Shown: positions 16,196 to 23,396 of the stretch, piece by piece
How positions within the stretch are numbered: position 1 is the first letter of the stretch
Layout: each line of letters opens with the position of its first letter
Assembly: GCA_032654645.1 (NCBI GenBank)
Contig: JAULAW010000015.1
Span: 186,001-250,000, forward strand
Reading direction: 5' to 3'
Origin: CAITJF01 sp032654645
GTDB lineage: Bacteria; Pseudomonadota; Gammaproteobacteria; Burkholderiales; Gallionellaceae
DNA length: 64,000 nt
Program-made: the position numbers and the translations under genes
Notes under the pieces: generated by a model
The model's input: only the letters and a program-made list of their open reading frames with translations
What the model was told of the DNA's origin: nothing
Databases searched by the model: none

Positions 16196-16384
16196 ATGAA
16201 GCGAGAATACTACTCAGATTCAATCTTCAAATTTCTTCGTTCCTCAACCGAGGAAATCCTTGGCGTGCTCGCACTAAGCAATGATTTTGCTCTAATCCAA
16301 ACCCAACGTGGCGCATGGGTAGCGCAAATTGAAATTCTTCGCAAAGTCCTTACGCCCCACCAAGGCTCGATTTATTTCGAGTAG
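16196..16384 (+). pseudogene. N-terminal fragment of a DUF2075-type helicase/nuclease protein
   Basis: The 62 residues (MKREYYSDSIFKFL, then ILGVLALSNDFALIQTQRGAW and GSIYFE) match from memory the very start of large DUF2075 proteins, which continue with EF.IPRMG and a helicase domain. Here the frame stops just after GSIYFE. The next bases instead encode the C-terminal part of an unrelated RhuM-like protein. It is probably a remnant left by a deletion. The family call rests on the short N-terminal pattern alone. Confidence 0.5.
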
Positions 16385-16385
16385 C

Positions 16386-16913
16386 GTGGACTACGACCCC
16401 AAGTCCGATCTCACGCAGAATTTCTATGCGATGGTGCAAAACAAGTTTCACTACGCCATTACCGGGCAGACAGCCGCCGAAATCATACACAACAAGGCCG
16501 ACCACAGCGCCCCGCATGCTGGCTTGCTCACTTGGAAGAACGCCCCGCAAGGCCGGGTTCTGGCCTCCGATGTCACTGTTGCAAAGAACTATCTCAACGA
16601 AGCCGAGATCAAGCGGCTGGAGCGCACCATCTCCGGTTTCTTCGATTACATCGAAAATATAATCGAAAACCGCGTGCAGATGAACATGGCGGACATGGCG
16701 GCCAGCGTGGACAAGTTTCTGAGTTTCAATGAGTACAATGTGCTGGCGGACAAAGGCCGCATCAGCAAGAGCCGGGCCGACCAAAAAGCGCTGGCCGAGT
16801 ACGCCGAGTTCAACAAAACCCAGAAAATCGAATCGGATTTTGATCGGGTAGTGAAGGGGCTGGAAGCGAGCAAGTCGAAGCTGGAAGGCAAGGAGCAGGA
16901 GAGAAAGAAATGA
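16386..16913 (+). pseudogene. C-terminal fragment of a RhuM-family protein
   Basis: The open frame carries VDYDPKSDLTQNFYAMVQNK, HYAITGQTAAEIIHNKAD, APQGRVLASDVTVAKNYL, and ISGFFDYIENIIENR. These correspond to the C-terminal half of virulence-type RhuM proteins, usually over 300 residues. The N-terminal half is missing: the sequence joins directly to a DUF2075 fragment, and no start codon with a ribosome site lies at the right place. About 175 residues remain. The fragment is probably not expressed as a functional protein. Confidence 0.65.
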
Positions 16914-16953
16914 CATCGGCTGACCCGCCCCATAAATTCTGTAAACTGCCGAC

Positions 16954-17148
16954 ATGGCTTCGCGAAAATATCCTTTGTCTATCTTTGATGTCGCAGCAGC
17001 GCTGAAAAAGCGCTACCGCGACTTCAACCACTACAACCTTAAAGACCCGCTGAACAAGCTGCTGTTCATCATTTGCAACACAAAGACCGGGCGAAGCGAG
17101 CTACCGCAGCACCTACCGCTCGCTCACTATGAGGCTGTTGTCGTTTAG
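16954..17148 (+). pseudogene. Endonuclease III-like fragment, copy A
   Basis: The first 47 or so residues (PLSIFDVAAALKKRYRDF, NHYNLKDPLNKLLFIIC) closely match the start of copy B at 18.06 kb. One extra base near 17092 then shifts the frame; in the shifted frame GEASYRSTYRS continues the match for a few codons before homology ends. Roughly the last three quarters of the gene, including the catalytic and Fe-S parts, are absent, apparently deleted up to the palindrome before the BRO-like gene. Confidence 0.75.
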
Positions 17149-17149
17149 C

Positions 17150-17176
17150 CAGTCGGTGACAAATTGTCACCGACTG
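17150..17176. promoter_or_regulatory. Perfect 27-bp palindrome upstream of BRO-like gene A
   Basis: The 13-bp arms CAGTCGGTGACAA and TTGTCACCGACTG surround a single A. The site ends 27 bases before the ATG, where a repressor operator would sit. A nearly identical palindrome lies inside the gene itself and another pair occurs at the second copy, so it is probably a protein-binding site, perhaps for the BRO-like protein. No -35/-10 pair was clear around it. Confidence 0.65.
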
Positions 17177-17203
17177 AAATAATCCACCGAAGGAGTTCCA
17201 ACT

Positions 17204-18013
17204 ATGCAACCCCAGCCAGCCATTTTCGAAGAGCACGAAATTCGCCGCGTATTTGACGATGCCACGGAAACCTGGTGGTTTTCGGTGGTGGACATCGTGC
17301 AGGTGCTCACCCAGCAACCGGATTACCAGACTGCCAGAAAGTACTGGAACAAGCTGAAAGAGCGGCTGGACAAGGAAGGCAGTCAACTGGTGACAAATTG
17401 TCACCAGTTGAAAATGACTGCTGATGATGGCAAGCAGCGCCTAACCGATGTCGCAACCGCAGAAACGCTGCTGCGTCTGGTGCAGTCCGTGCCCAGCCCG
17501 AAGGCCGAACCGATCAAGCTGTGGCTGGCGAAGGTGGGTTATGAGCGGATGCAGGAAATGGCCGATCCCGCCCGTTCGCTGGATCGCGCCCGCGAGACTT
17601 GGCAGAAGCACGGACGCAGCGAGAAGTGGATTCAGCAACGCATGACCGGGCAGGAGACGCGCAACAAGCTGACCGATTATTGGAAAGAGCATGGCATCAA
17701 GGAGGGCGAGGAATACGCGATTCTCACCAACATCATTCATCAGGAGTGGGCGGAAGTAGACGTAAAGGCGCACAAGACGATGAAGGGTTTGAAGACACAG
17801 AACTTGCGCGACCACATGAGCGAAGCCGAATTGATTTTTACCGCACTGGCAGAATTGTCCACGCGCCAGATTGCCGAGAGCATGGAGGCTACCGGCATGA
17901 CCGAGAACGAGGCTGCGGCATCACCAAAAAAGCGCGGCTGGAACTTGAAGGCAAGGCCGGCAAGAAGGTGGTTTCTGCAGAAAACTATCTGCCCACAAGC
18001 AAGCATACATTAG
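17204..18013 (+). pseudogene. BRO-N/DinD-like DNA-binding protein, copy A, frameshifted near its end
   Basis: The N-terminus (FEEHEIRRVFDDATETWWFS, VVDIVQVLTQQPDYQTARKY) is a BRO-N domain as in phage antirepressors and DinD-like proteins. The family block LRLVQSVPSPKAEPIKLWLA follows at about 90. The conserved C-terminal segment KARLELEGKAGKKVVSAEN is present in the DNA but in another frame, ending at 18024. The frame is lost between GAGGCTGCGGC and ATCACCAAAA near 17920, probably through a small deletion. About 240 residues of the normal protein remain in frame, so partial function is possible. AAGGAG is well placed before the ATG. A 27-bp palindrome lies upstream and another at residues 61-69. 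Confidence 0.7.
17384..17410. promoter_or_regulatory. 27-bp palindrome inside BRO-like gene A
   Basis: The arms CAACTGGTGACAA and TTGTCACCAGTTG match perfectly around a central A. The palindrome is exactly nine codons (QLVTNCHQL, residues 61-69) and shares the core GGTGACAAATTGTCACC with the upstream site. It could be an intragenic operator, or a constraint on the encoded peptide. Confidence 0.6.
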
Positions 18014-18054
18014 CGAAAAAATAATCACGCGACAGTGAACCTTGGCATCCAGTC

Positions 18055-18734
18055 ATGCCCTCGCCAAAATACCCTCCAACCGTTTGGGATGTTGCCGCAA
18101 CGCTGAAAACCAGCTACCGCGACTTCAACCACTACAACCTGAAAGACCCGCTGGACGAGTTGCTGTTCATCATTTGCAGCACCAAAACCGGCGAGGCGAG
18201 CTACCGCAGCACCTATCGCTTGCTGAAAGAAACCTTCCCCACCCATTTGCACATCGCCGAAGCGCCCGCCGAATATATCGCGCGGCCTATCGTCAGCGGC
18301 GGTTTGTCGAACCAGAAGGCCAAGGCGATTCGCGATCTTTTCGACATCATCGTGGAGAAGTTCGGCGAGCCGACGCTGAAGCCGTTGCGCAAGATGAGCG
18401 GCGAGGAGGCGGAGGCCTTTTTGTTGTCGCTGCCGGGCGTAGGTAAAAAAGTGGCGCGCTGTGTTTTGATGTATTCGTTGGGCAAGCGGACACGCATTGC
18501 TGGCGCATCGCCAGGCGTCTCGGCTGGGTCAGGCCGACGCAAAAAGACAAGCACTGCGCGCCGCGAGATATGGATCGCCTGCAATCCAAGCTCCCTCCGG
18601 AGCTTCGTTACTCGTTACACGTAAACATGATTTCGCTCGGGCGCGAGATTTGCACACCGACGGCTCCACACTGCAATGAATGTCTAATATCAGTCTGGTG
18701 CCTTAGAATTGGTGTGCCGCGTGGCGAAAAATGA
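18055..18734 (+). pseudogene. Endonuclease III-family glycosylase, copy B, frameshifted
   Basis: From the ATG about 140 residues read in frame: PTVWDVAATLKTSYRDF, GGLSNQKAKAIRDLF, and the helix-hairpin-helix LPGVGKKVARCVLMYSLGK. After that the conserved continuation is in another frame: DTHCWRIARRLGWVRP holds the catalytic Asp, and CTPTAPHCNECLISVWC is a C-x6-C-x2-C-x5-C 4Fe-4S motif, ending in TGA at 18732. A deletion of about 13-14 bases after GGCAAGC (near 18487) explains the shift. Without the frameshift it would be a complete HhH-GPD DNA glycosylase/lyase. Copy A upstream is a shorter relic. Confidence 0.8.
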
Positions 18735-18754
18735 AAAGAAAAAATGAAAGCAGC

Positions 18755-18781
18755 CAACCGGTAACAATTTGTCACCGGTTG
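18755..18781. promoter_or_regulatory. 27-bp palindrome upstream of BRO-like gene B
   Basis: The arms CAACCGGTAACAA and TTGTCACCGGTTG match at 12 of 13 positions around a central T. It lies 40 bases before the ATG of copy B, in the equivalent place to the palindrome before copy A. Confidence 0.6.
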
Positions 18782-19001
18782 AAATAGCCCATCTGGCGTC
18801 CATGAACAAGGAGTCTTGGCAATGCAACCCCAACCAGCCATTTTTGAAGAGCACGAAATCCGCCGCGTGTATGACGAGGCAACTGAGACTTGGCTATTTT
18901 CGGTCATCGACATTATTCAGGTGCTGACCCAGCAGCCGGATTATCAAGGGGCAAGAAAATATTGGAAGGTTCTGAAAGGCCGCTTGGATAAGGAGGGCAG
19001 C

Positions 19002-19028
19002 CAACTGGTAACAAACTGTTACCAGTTG
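19002..19028. promoter_or_regulatory. 27-bp palindrome inside BRO-like gene B
   Basis: The arms CAACTGGTAACAA and CTGTTACCAGTTG match at 12 of 13 positions. It encodes QLVTNCYQL, the same place as the intragenic palindrome of copy A. The changes C-to-T and G-to-A relative to copy A largely keep the dyad: both halves changed (GGTGAC to GGTAAC and GTCACC to GTTACC), which suggests selection for symmetry. Confidence 0.6.
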
Positions 19029-19059
19029 AAAATGACCGCTGAGGACGGCAAGCAACGGC

Positions 19060-19081
19060 TTCCCGCCTGCGCGGGAATGAC
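19060..19081. repeat. Single dRS3-like unit
   Basis: TTCCCGCCTGCGCGGGAATGAC is identical over 22 bases to the right end of the 84-bp element at 9.2 kb. It forms the 3' end of the truncated BRO-like copy B and lies just before ampG. Confidence 0.8.
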
Positions 19082-19101
19082 GAATTATTAAAGGCTTCCA
19101 T

Positions 19102-20364
19102 ATGTCCGTCTGGCAACAACTCTTCACCCGCCGCATGTTGATCTGTGTGTTCACCGGATTTTCTTCCGGCTTGCCGCTGTACCTGCTGTTCAACCTGATT
19201 CCAGCCTGGCTGCGCAGCGAGCAGGTTGACCTCAAGACCATCGGCCTGTTCGCGCTGATCCAGTTTCCCTACACCTGGAAGTTCCTGTGGTCGCCGCTGC
19301 TTGACCGCTACGCCCTGCCCCTGCTCGGGCGGCGGCGCGGCTGGATGCTGCTGACCCAGCTTGGCCTGCTGGCGGTGATCGCCGCGATGGGTGCGTTCTC
19401 GCCACAAAGCGATCTGCGCACCATCGCCTGGATCGCCACACTGCTCGCCTTGCTCAGCGCCACGCAGGACATCGTGCTGGATGCCTACCGCCGCGAGCTG
19501 CTGGCGGATAACGAACTGGGGCTGGGCAATGCGGTGCATGTCAACGCCTACCGCATCGCCGGCCTGGTGCCGGGTTCGCTGTCGCTGATCCTCGCGGATT
19601 TCCTGCCGTGGGGCACGGTGTTCATCGCCACCGCACTGTTCATGCTGCCCGGCATGGCGATGACATTGCTGGTGCAAGAGCCTCACCGCGCCACCCCGCC
19701 CAAGACCTTGCGCGAAGCGGTGGTCGAGCCGTTCCACGAATTCATCACCCGCCAGGGATGGGGCAGCGCGCTGCTGATCCTCACCTTCCTGTTGTTCTAC
19801 AAACTCGGCGACAGCATGTGCACCGCGCTGGCCACACCGTTCTATCTGGACATGGGCTTCACCAAGACTCAGATCGGGCTGGTCGCCAAGAATGCCGGGC
19901 TGTGGCCCGCCGTGATAGGTGGATTATTGGGCGGCCTGTGGATGGTGAAGATCGGAATCAACCGCGCGCTGTGGCTGTTCGGCGTGGTGCAAGTGGTTTC
20001 CATCTTCGGCTTCGCCTGGCTGGCATCGGTGGGACACCACGCAGCAATCACCCCCGTGGAACTCGCGCAGCTCGCTGTCGTGATCGGCCTGGAAGCGCTG
20101 GGCGTCGGGCTGGGCACTGCCGCCTTCGTCGCCTTCATCGCACGCGCCACACACCCGGCCTACACGGCCACCCAGTTCGCCCTGTTTACCAGCCTCGCCG
20201 CCATGCCGCGCACCTTCGCCAACGCCGCCACTGGCTGGTTGGTGGAGATGATGGGCTGGACGGGATTTTTTCTGATGTGCGCCGTACTTGCGCTGCCGGG
20301 AATGCTGTTGCTGCTGAAAGTTGCGCCGTGGAGTGAAGCGCAATCTGTTTCAGAGCGGCGTTGA
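19102..20364 (+). CDS. ampG: AmpG-family muropeptide transporter
   Basis: This major-facilitator protein of 420 residues and about 12 membrane helices imports anhydro-muropeptides for cell-wall recycling. Typical segments are FTGFSSGLPLYLLFNLIPAW, FPYTWKFLWSPLLDRY, RRRGWMLLTQLG, SATQDIVLDAYRRELL and the second-half FYLDMGFTKTQIGLV. AAAGG precedes the ATG. It lies next to dacC and dat, also cell-wall genes. In relatives it commonly follows metXW directly; here the accessory island lies between. A dRS3-like repeat sits immediately upstream and may have replaced its original leader. Confidence 0.93.
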   Translation: MSVWQQLFTRRMLICVFTGFSSGLPLYLLFNLIPAWLRSEQVDLKTIGLFALIQFPYTWKFLWSPLLDRYALPLLGRRRGWMLLTQLGLLAVIAAMGAFSPQSDLRTIAWIATLLALLSATQDIVLDAYRRELLADNELGLGNAVHVNAYRIAGLVPGSLSLILADFLPWGTVFIATALFMLPGMAMTLLVQEPHRATPPKTLREAVVEPFHEFITRQGWGSALLILTFLLFYKLGDSMCTALATPFYLDMGFTKTQIGLVAKNAGLWPAVIGGLLGGLWMVKIGINRALWLFGVVQVVSIFGFAWLASVGHHAAITPVELAQLAVVIGLEALGVGLGTAAFVAFIARATHPAYTATQFALFTSLAAMPRTFANAATGWLVEMMGWTGFFLMCAVLALPGMLLLLKVAPWSEAQSVSERR

Positions 20365-20423
20365 GGGTGCCAGAATTTTGGGTAAGCGGCTTTTCGCATT
20401 TTCAATATGGTAAGCTGCAATTC

Positions 20424-21563
20424 ATGAAGTTTACGCTGTCATTTCTCACCCTCTTGCTGCTGCCTTTGCTTGCCCAGGCACAACAGGAAAGTTTGCCGCC
20501 TGCGCCGGTTCTGGCAGCCAAATCCTATCTTCTGTATGACTACACCAGCAACCAGATATTGGCCAATGAACATGGAAACGAGCGCGTCGAACCGGCCTCG
20601 CTGACCAAATTGATGACTGCTTACCTGGCCTTCTCCGCCATCAAACGTGACAAGCTCGTGCTGGCGCAGACCATCATTCCCTCTGTGGAAGCTCTGCGCT
20701 CCCAGGGTGAGGAATCACGCATGTTTCTCCACCAGAACAAACCGGTAACCGTTGCGGAACTGCTGCTTGGCCTTACCGTCCTGTCCGGTGACGATGCCGC
20801 CCGCGTGCTGGCAAATGCCATCGCCGGCAGCGAGGAAAGCTTTGCCGAGCTGATGAACAAGAAAGCACAGCAACTCGGCATGAAGGATACGCACTTCGTC
20901 AACGCCACGGGCCTGCCGCACCCGCAGCACTACACCAGCGCCTCCGACCTGGCACTGCTTGCTGCCGCCATCGTGCGCGACTTTCCCGAGCACTATCCCC
21001 TCTTTTCGTTGCGCGAATACCAGTACAACAATTTCAAGCAGGCCAGCCGCAACCGGCTGTTGTGGATAGACCCCTACGTGGATGGATTAAAAACAGGGTA
21101 TTCAGAAAGCGCCGGATTCTGTCTGGTCGCCTCGTCCGTGCGCGATAACCGCCGCCTGATATCGGTGGTGCTGGGCGCAGCTTCCGACAGCCTGCGCGCC
21201 ACGGAAAGCCAAAAATTATTGAACTATGGATTCCAGTATTTTGAAACGGTGCGCCTGTACCAGAAGAATCAGCCGGCGGCCAGCTTACGCCTGTGGAAAG
21301 GGACAGAGAACATGATTAACGCCGGGTTCCGCAGCGACCTGTTCCTGTCCGTCCCGAAAGGGCAAAGGGCGCAACTCAAGGCAACCATGGAAACGCAACA
21401 ACCGCTCACTGCTCCGATTACCGGCGGAGAGAAAATTGGTATGATGAAGCTCACGTTGCACGGCAAGCCGTATGCCGAGTTTCCGCTGGTAGCGCTGGAG
21501 CCCGTGCCTCTGGCCAATGTATTTTCGCGCGGATGGGATAATATTCTCCTGCTTTTCCAATAA
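20424..21563 (+). CDS. dacC: D-alanyl-D-alanine carboxypeptidase (PBP5/6 family)
   Basis: It trims the terminal D-Ala from peptidoglycan pentapeptides in the periplasm. A signal peptide (MKFTLSFLTLLLLPLLAQAQ) precedes the penicillin-binding domain. The nucleophile is S59 in SLTKLM, and KTGYSESAGFC is the KTG box. The SxN box, normally SGNDA, reads SGDDA here. A C-terminal beta domain follows and the end (RGWDNILLLFQ) resembles the amphipathic membrane anchor. The frame is open upstream to 20361, overlapping ampG, but the signal peptide fixes the start at 20424. Confidence 0.93.
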   Translation: MKFTLSFLTLLLLPLLAQAQQESLPPAPVLAAKSYLLYDYTSNQILANEHGNERVEPASLTKLMTAYLAFSAIKRDKLVLAQTIIPSVEALRSQGEESRMFLHQNKPVTVAELLLGLTVLSGDDAARVLANAIAGSEESFAELMNKKAQQLGMKDTHFVNATGLPHPQHYTSASDLALLAAAIVRDFPEHYPLFSLREYQYNNFKQASRNRLLWIDPYVDGLKTGYSESAGFCLVASSVRDNRRLISVVLGAASDSLRATESQKLLNYGFQYFETVRLYQKNQPAASLRLWKGTENMINAGFRSDLFLSVPKGQRAQLKATMETQQPLTAPITGGEKIGMMKLTLHGKPYAEFPLVALEPVPLANVFSRGWDNILLLFQ

Positions 21564-21574
21564 AGGATCATGCC

Positions 21575-22474
21575 ATGACAGTCTACTTAAACGGGCAATT
21601 CATGCCCATCGAAGAAGCCCACATTCCAGTGCTGGATCGCGGCTTCATCTTTGGCGACGGAGTATATGAAGTCATCCCGGTGTATTCGCGCCGCGCGTTC
21701 CGCCTCGCGGAGCACTTGAAGCGCCTGCAACACAGCCTGGACGGCATCAGGCTCGCCAACCCGCACGGCGATGGCGAATGGACGAAGCTGATCAACGAAC
21801 TCATCACACGCAATGATGCGGAAGACCAATATCTTTATCTGCACATCACGCGCGGCGTAGCCAAGCGTGACCATGCCTTCCCCAAACCGCCGGTCAAGCC
21901 CACCGTGTTCATGATGAGCAGCCCGTTGCTCACCCCGCCCGCTCCACTGTTGCAAAGCGGCATCGCCTGCATCACCGCGCCCGACAACCGCTGGCTGCGC
22001 TGCGACATCAAGGCCATCGCGCTGCTGCCCAATGTGCTGCTGCGCCAGATGGCAGTGGATGCGGGCTGCGCCGAGACCATCCTGATCCGCCCCGAACCCG
22101 GCACGGGGGGCGGTTTTATGACCGAGGGTGCGGCCAGCAACATCTTCGTGGTGAAGAACGGCGCACTGTTCGCCCCGCCAAAAGATAATTTGATGCTGCC
22201 CGGCATCACTTATGACGTGGTGCTGGAGCTTGCCGCCGCCAATGGCGTCCCGCATCAGGTGCGCAAGATTGCCGCCGCCGAAGTGTTCAATGCGGACGAG
22301 TTGCTGCTCACTTCCTCCACCAAGGAAATACTTGCCATTACCACGCTGGACGGCAAGCCGGTAGGTAACGGCAAACCCGGCGCGATATTCGCCAAACTGC
22401 ACATGCTGTATCAGGATTTCAAACGCGACGTGATGCGGAAAACCCCCTCTCCCTCGGGGAGAGGGCTGGGGTGA
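21575..22474 (+). CDS. dat: D-amino-acid aminotransferase
   Basis: This is a PLP enzyme of fold type IV (class IV aminotransferase). Motifs are VYLNGQFMPIEEAHIPVLDRGF, FGDGVYEVIPVY, and K146 in CDIKAIALLPNVL, the PLP lysine. EGAASNIFVVKNG and ELLLTSSTKEI follow. It interconverts D-alanine and D-glutamate and may supply either to the cell wall, in keeping with the adjacent dacC. The natural C-terminus is lost in a REP element: the last nine residues (TPSPSGRGL and G) and the TGA stop come from the repeat. ybeD starts six bases later. Confidence 0.92.
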   Translation: MTVYLNGQFMPIEEAHIPVLDRGFIFGDGVYEVIPVYSRRAFRLAEHLKRLQHSLDGIRLANPHGDGEWTKLINELITRNDAEDQYLYLHITRGVAKRDHAFPKPPVKPTVFMMSSPLLTPPAPLLQSGIACITAPDNRWLRCDIKAIALLPNVLLRQMAVDAGCAETILIRPEPGTGGGFMTEGAASNIFVVKNGALFAPPKDNLMLPGITYDVVLELAAANGVPHQVRKIAAAEVFNADELLLTSSTKEILAITTLDGKPVGNGKPGAIFAKLHMLYQDFKRDVMRKTPSPSGRGLG

Positions 22475-22477
22475 GGG
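22443..22477. repeat. REP-type palindrome at the dat/ybeD junction
   Basis: CCCTCTCCC/GGGAGAGGG followed by CTGGGGTGAGGG. Its TGA is the dat stop codon and its GAGGG lies three to seven bases before the ybeD ATG, where it can serve as the ribosome site. Confidence 0.8.
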
Positions 22478-22479
22478 AA

Positions 22480-22755
22480 ATGGTCACGGACACACCAACA
22501 GATTCCCTCATTGATTACCCGTGCGACTTCCCGATCAAAGTGCTCGGGCAATCGCGGCAGGGTTTCGCGCAAGCGGTACTGGAAGTGGTGGTGCGCCACG
22601 ACCCCGGTTTCCAGGCCAGCACGATTGAGATGCGCAGCAGCAGCCAGGCGCGCTACATCAGCCTCACCTGCACCGTGCGCGCCACCTCGCGCGAACAACT
22701 CGACGCGCTGTATCAGGAACTGTGCGACCACCCGATGGTGGTGATGGTGCTGTGA
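22480..22755 (+). CDS. ybeD: DUF493/YbeD family protein
   Basis: A small cytoplasmic protein of about 91 residues with an ACT-like fold. It is often encoded before lipB, and its role is unproven (a link to lipoate metabolism is suggested by context). Recognisable segments are YPCDFPIKVLGQ, VVVRHDPGF and YISLTCTVRATSREQLDALY. I prefer the ATG at 22480; GTG at 22471 lies within the REP. Its last codons overlap lipB by four bases (GTGA). Confidence 0.9.
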   Translation: MVTDTPTDSLIDYPCDFPIKVLGQSRQGFAQAVLEVVVRHDPGFQASTIEMRSSSQARYISLTCTVRATSREQLDALYQELCDHPMVVMVL

Positions 22756-23393
22756 CCCCGCACATCAAAATGTTGGAGTTAGTCGAATATCACCCCGCCT
22801 GGCAGGCGATGAAACAATTCACCGCACAACGCAACGCCGACACCCGCGATGAAATCTGGCTGCTGCAACATCCACCCGTATATACGCAGGGGCTGTCGGG
22901 CAAACCGGAGCACCTGTTGCGCGCCAGCGCTATCCCGGTAGTGAAAATAGATCGCGGCGGCCAGATCACTTATCACGGCCCCGGCCAGATCATCGCCTAC
23001 CTGCTGCTCGACATGCGCCGCTGGAAACTCAACGTGCGCGAGCTGGTACGGCTGATGGAACAGGCCGTGATAGACTTGCTCGCACAATATCGCGTCAGCG
23101 CGCATGGGCGCAAAGATGCGCCGGGCGTATATGTGGATGATGCGAAAATCGCCTCGCTCGGGTTGAAAATCAAGAACGGCTGCTGCTATCACGGCCTGGC
23201 ATTCAACGTGGACATGGACCTCGCCCCGTTCGCCAACATCAACCCCTGCGGTTACGCCGGGTTGCGCGTGACCCAAGCGCGCGATATGGGAATCAATGCG
23301 CCGCTGGAACAACTGGAACAGCGACTCGCGCAGAACCTGATTTCGCTATTGCAGCAGCATCTCGAATCGAAGCAGCATCAGCTACAAGGATAA
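22752..23393 (+). CDS. lipB: Octanoyltransferase LipB
   Basis: It moves octanoate from acyl carrier protein to lipoyl domains, the first step of lipoate synthesis. Family motifs are IDRGGQITYHGPGQIIAYLL and GRKDAPGVYVDDAKIASLGL (with the conserved Lys), followed by the catalytic Cys in INPCGYAGLRVTQ. The GTG start at 22752 overlaps the ybeD stop (GTGA); ATG at 22770 is an alternative. lipA usually follows lipB, but here the MmeI-like gene begins three bases after the stop, so lipA must lie elsewhere or be lost. Confidence 0.94.
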   Translation: MTPHIKMLELVEYHPAWQAMKQFTAQRNADTRDEIWLLQHPPVYTQGLSGKPEHLLRASAIPVVKIDRGGQITYHGPGQIIAYLLLDMRRWKLNVRELVRLMEQAVIDLLAQYRVSAHGRKDAPGVYVDDAKIASLGLKIKNGCCYHGLAFNVDMDLAPFANINPCGYAGLRVTQARDMGINAPLEQLEQRLAQNLISLLQQHLESKQHQLQG

Positions 23394-23396
23394 GCC

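Larger units (their letters stand above)
18822..19091 (+). pseudogene. BRO-N-like protein, copy B, truncated
   Basis: The first 80 or so residues (MQPQPAIFEEHEIRRVYDEA, then VIDIIQVLTQQPDYQGARKY) are nearly the same as copy A. After EDGKQRL the family sequence stops abruptly and is replaced by PACAGMTNY, which is encoded by a dRS3-like repeat. The truncation point therefore coincides with the repeat. AAGGAG is well placed before the ATG. A truncated BRO-N domain of about 89 residues may still be made. Confidence 0.75.

Noticed and set aside
14647..19101. The island considered as a prophage or integrative element
   Set aside because: No integrase, phage structural gene, att repeat or conjugation gene was seen; only toxin-antitoxin pairs and gene fragments.
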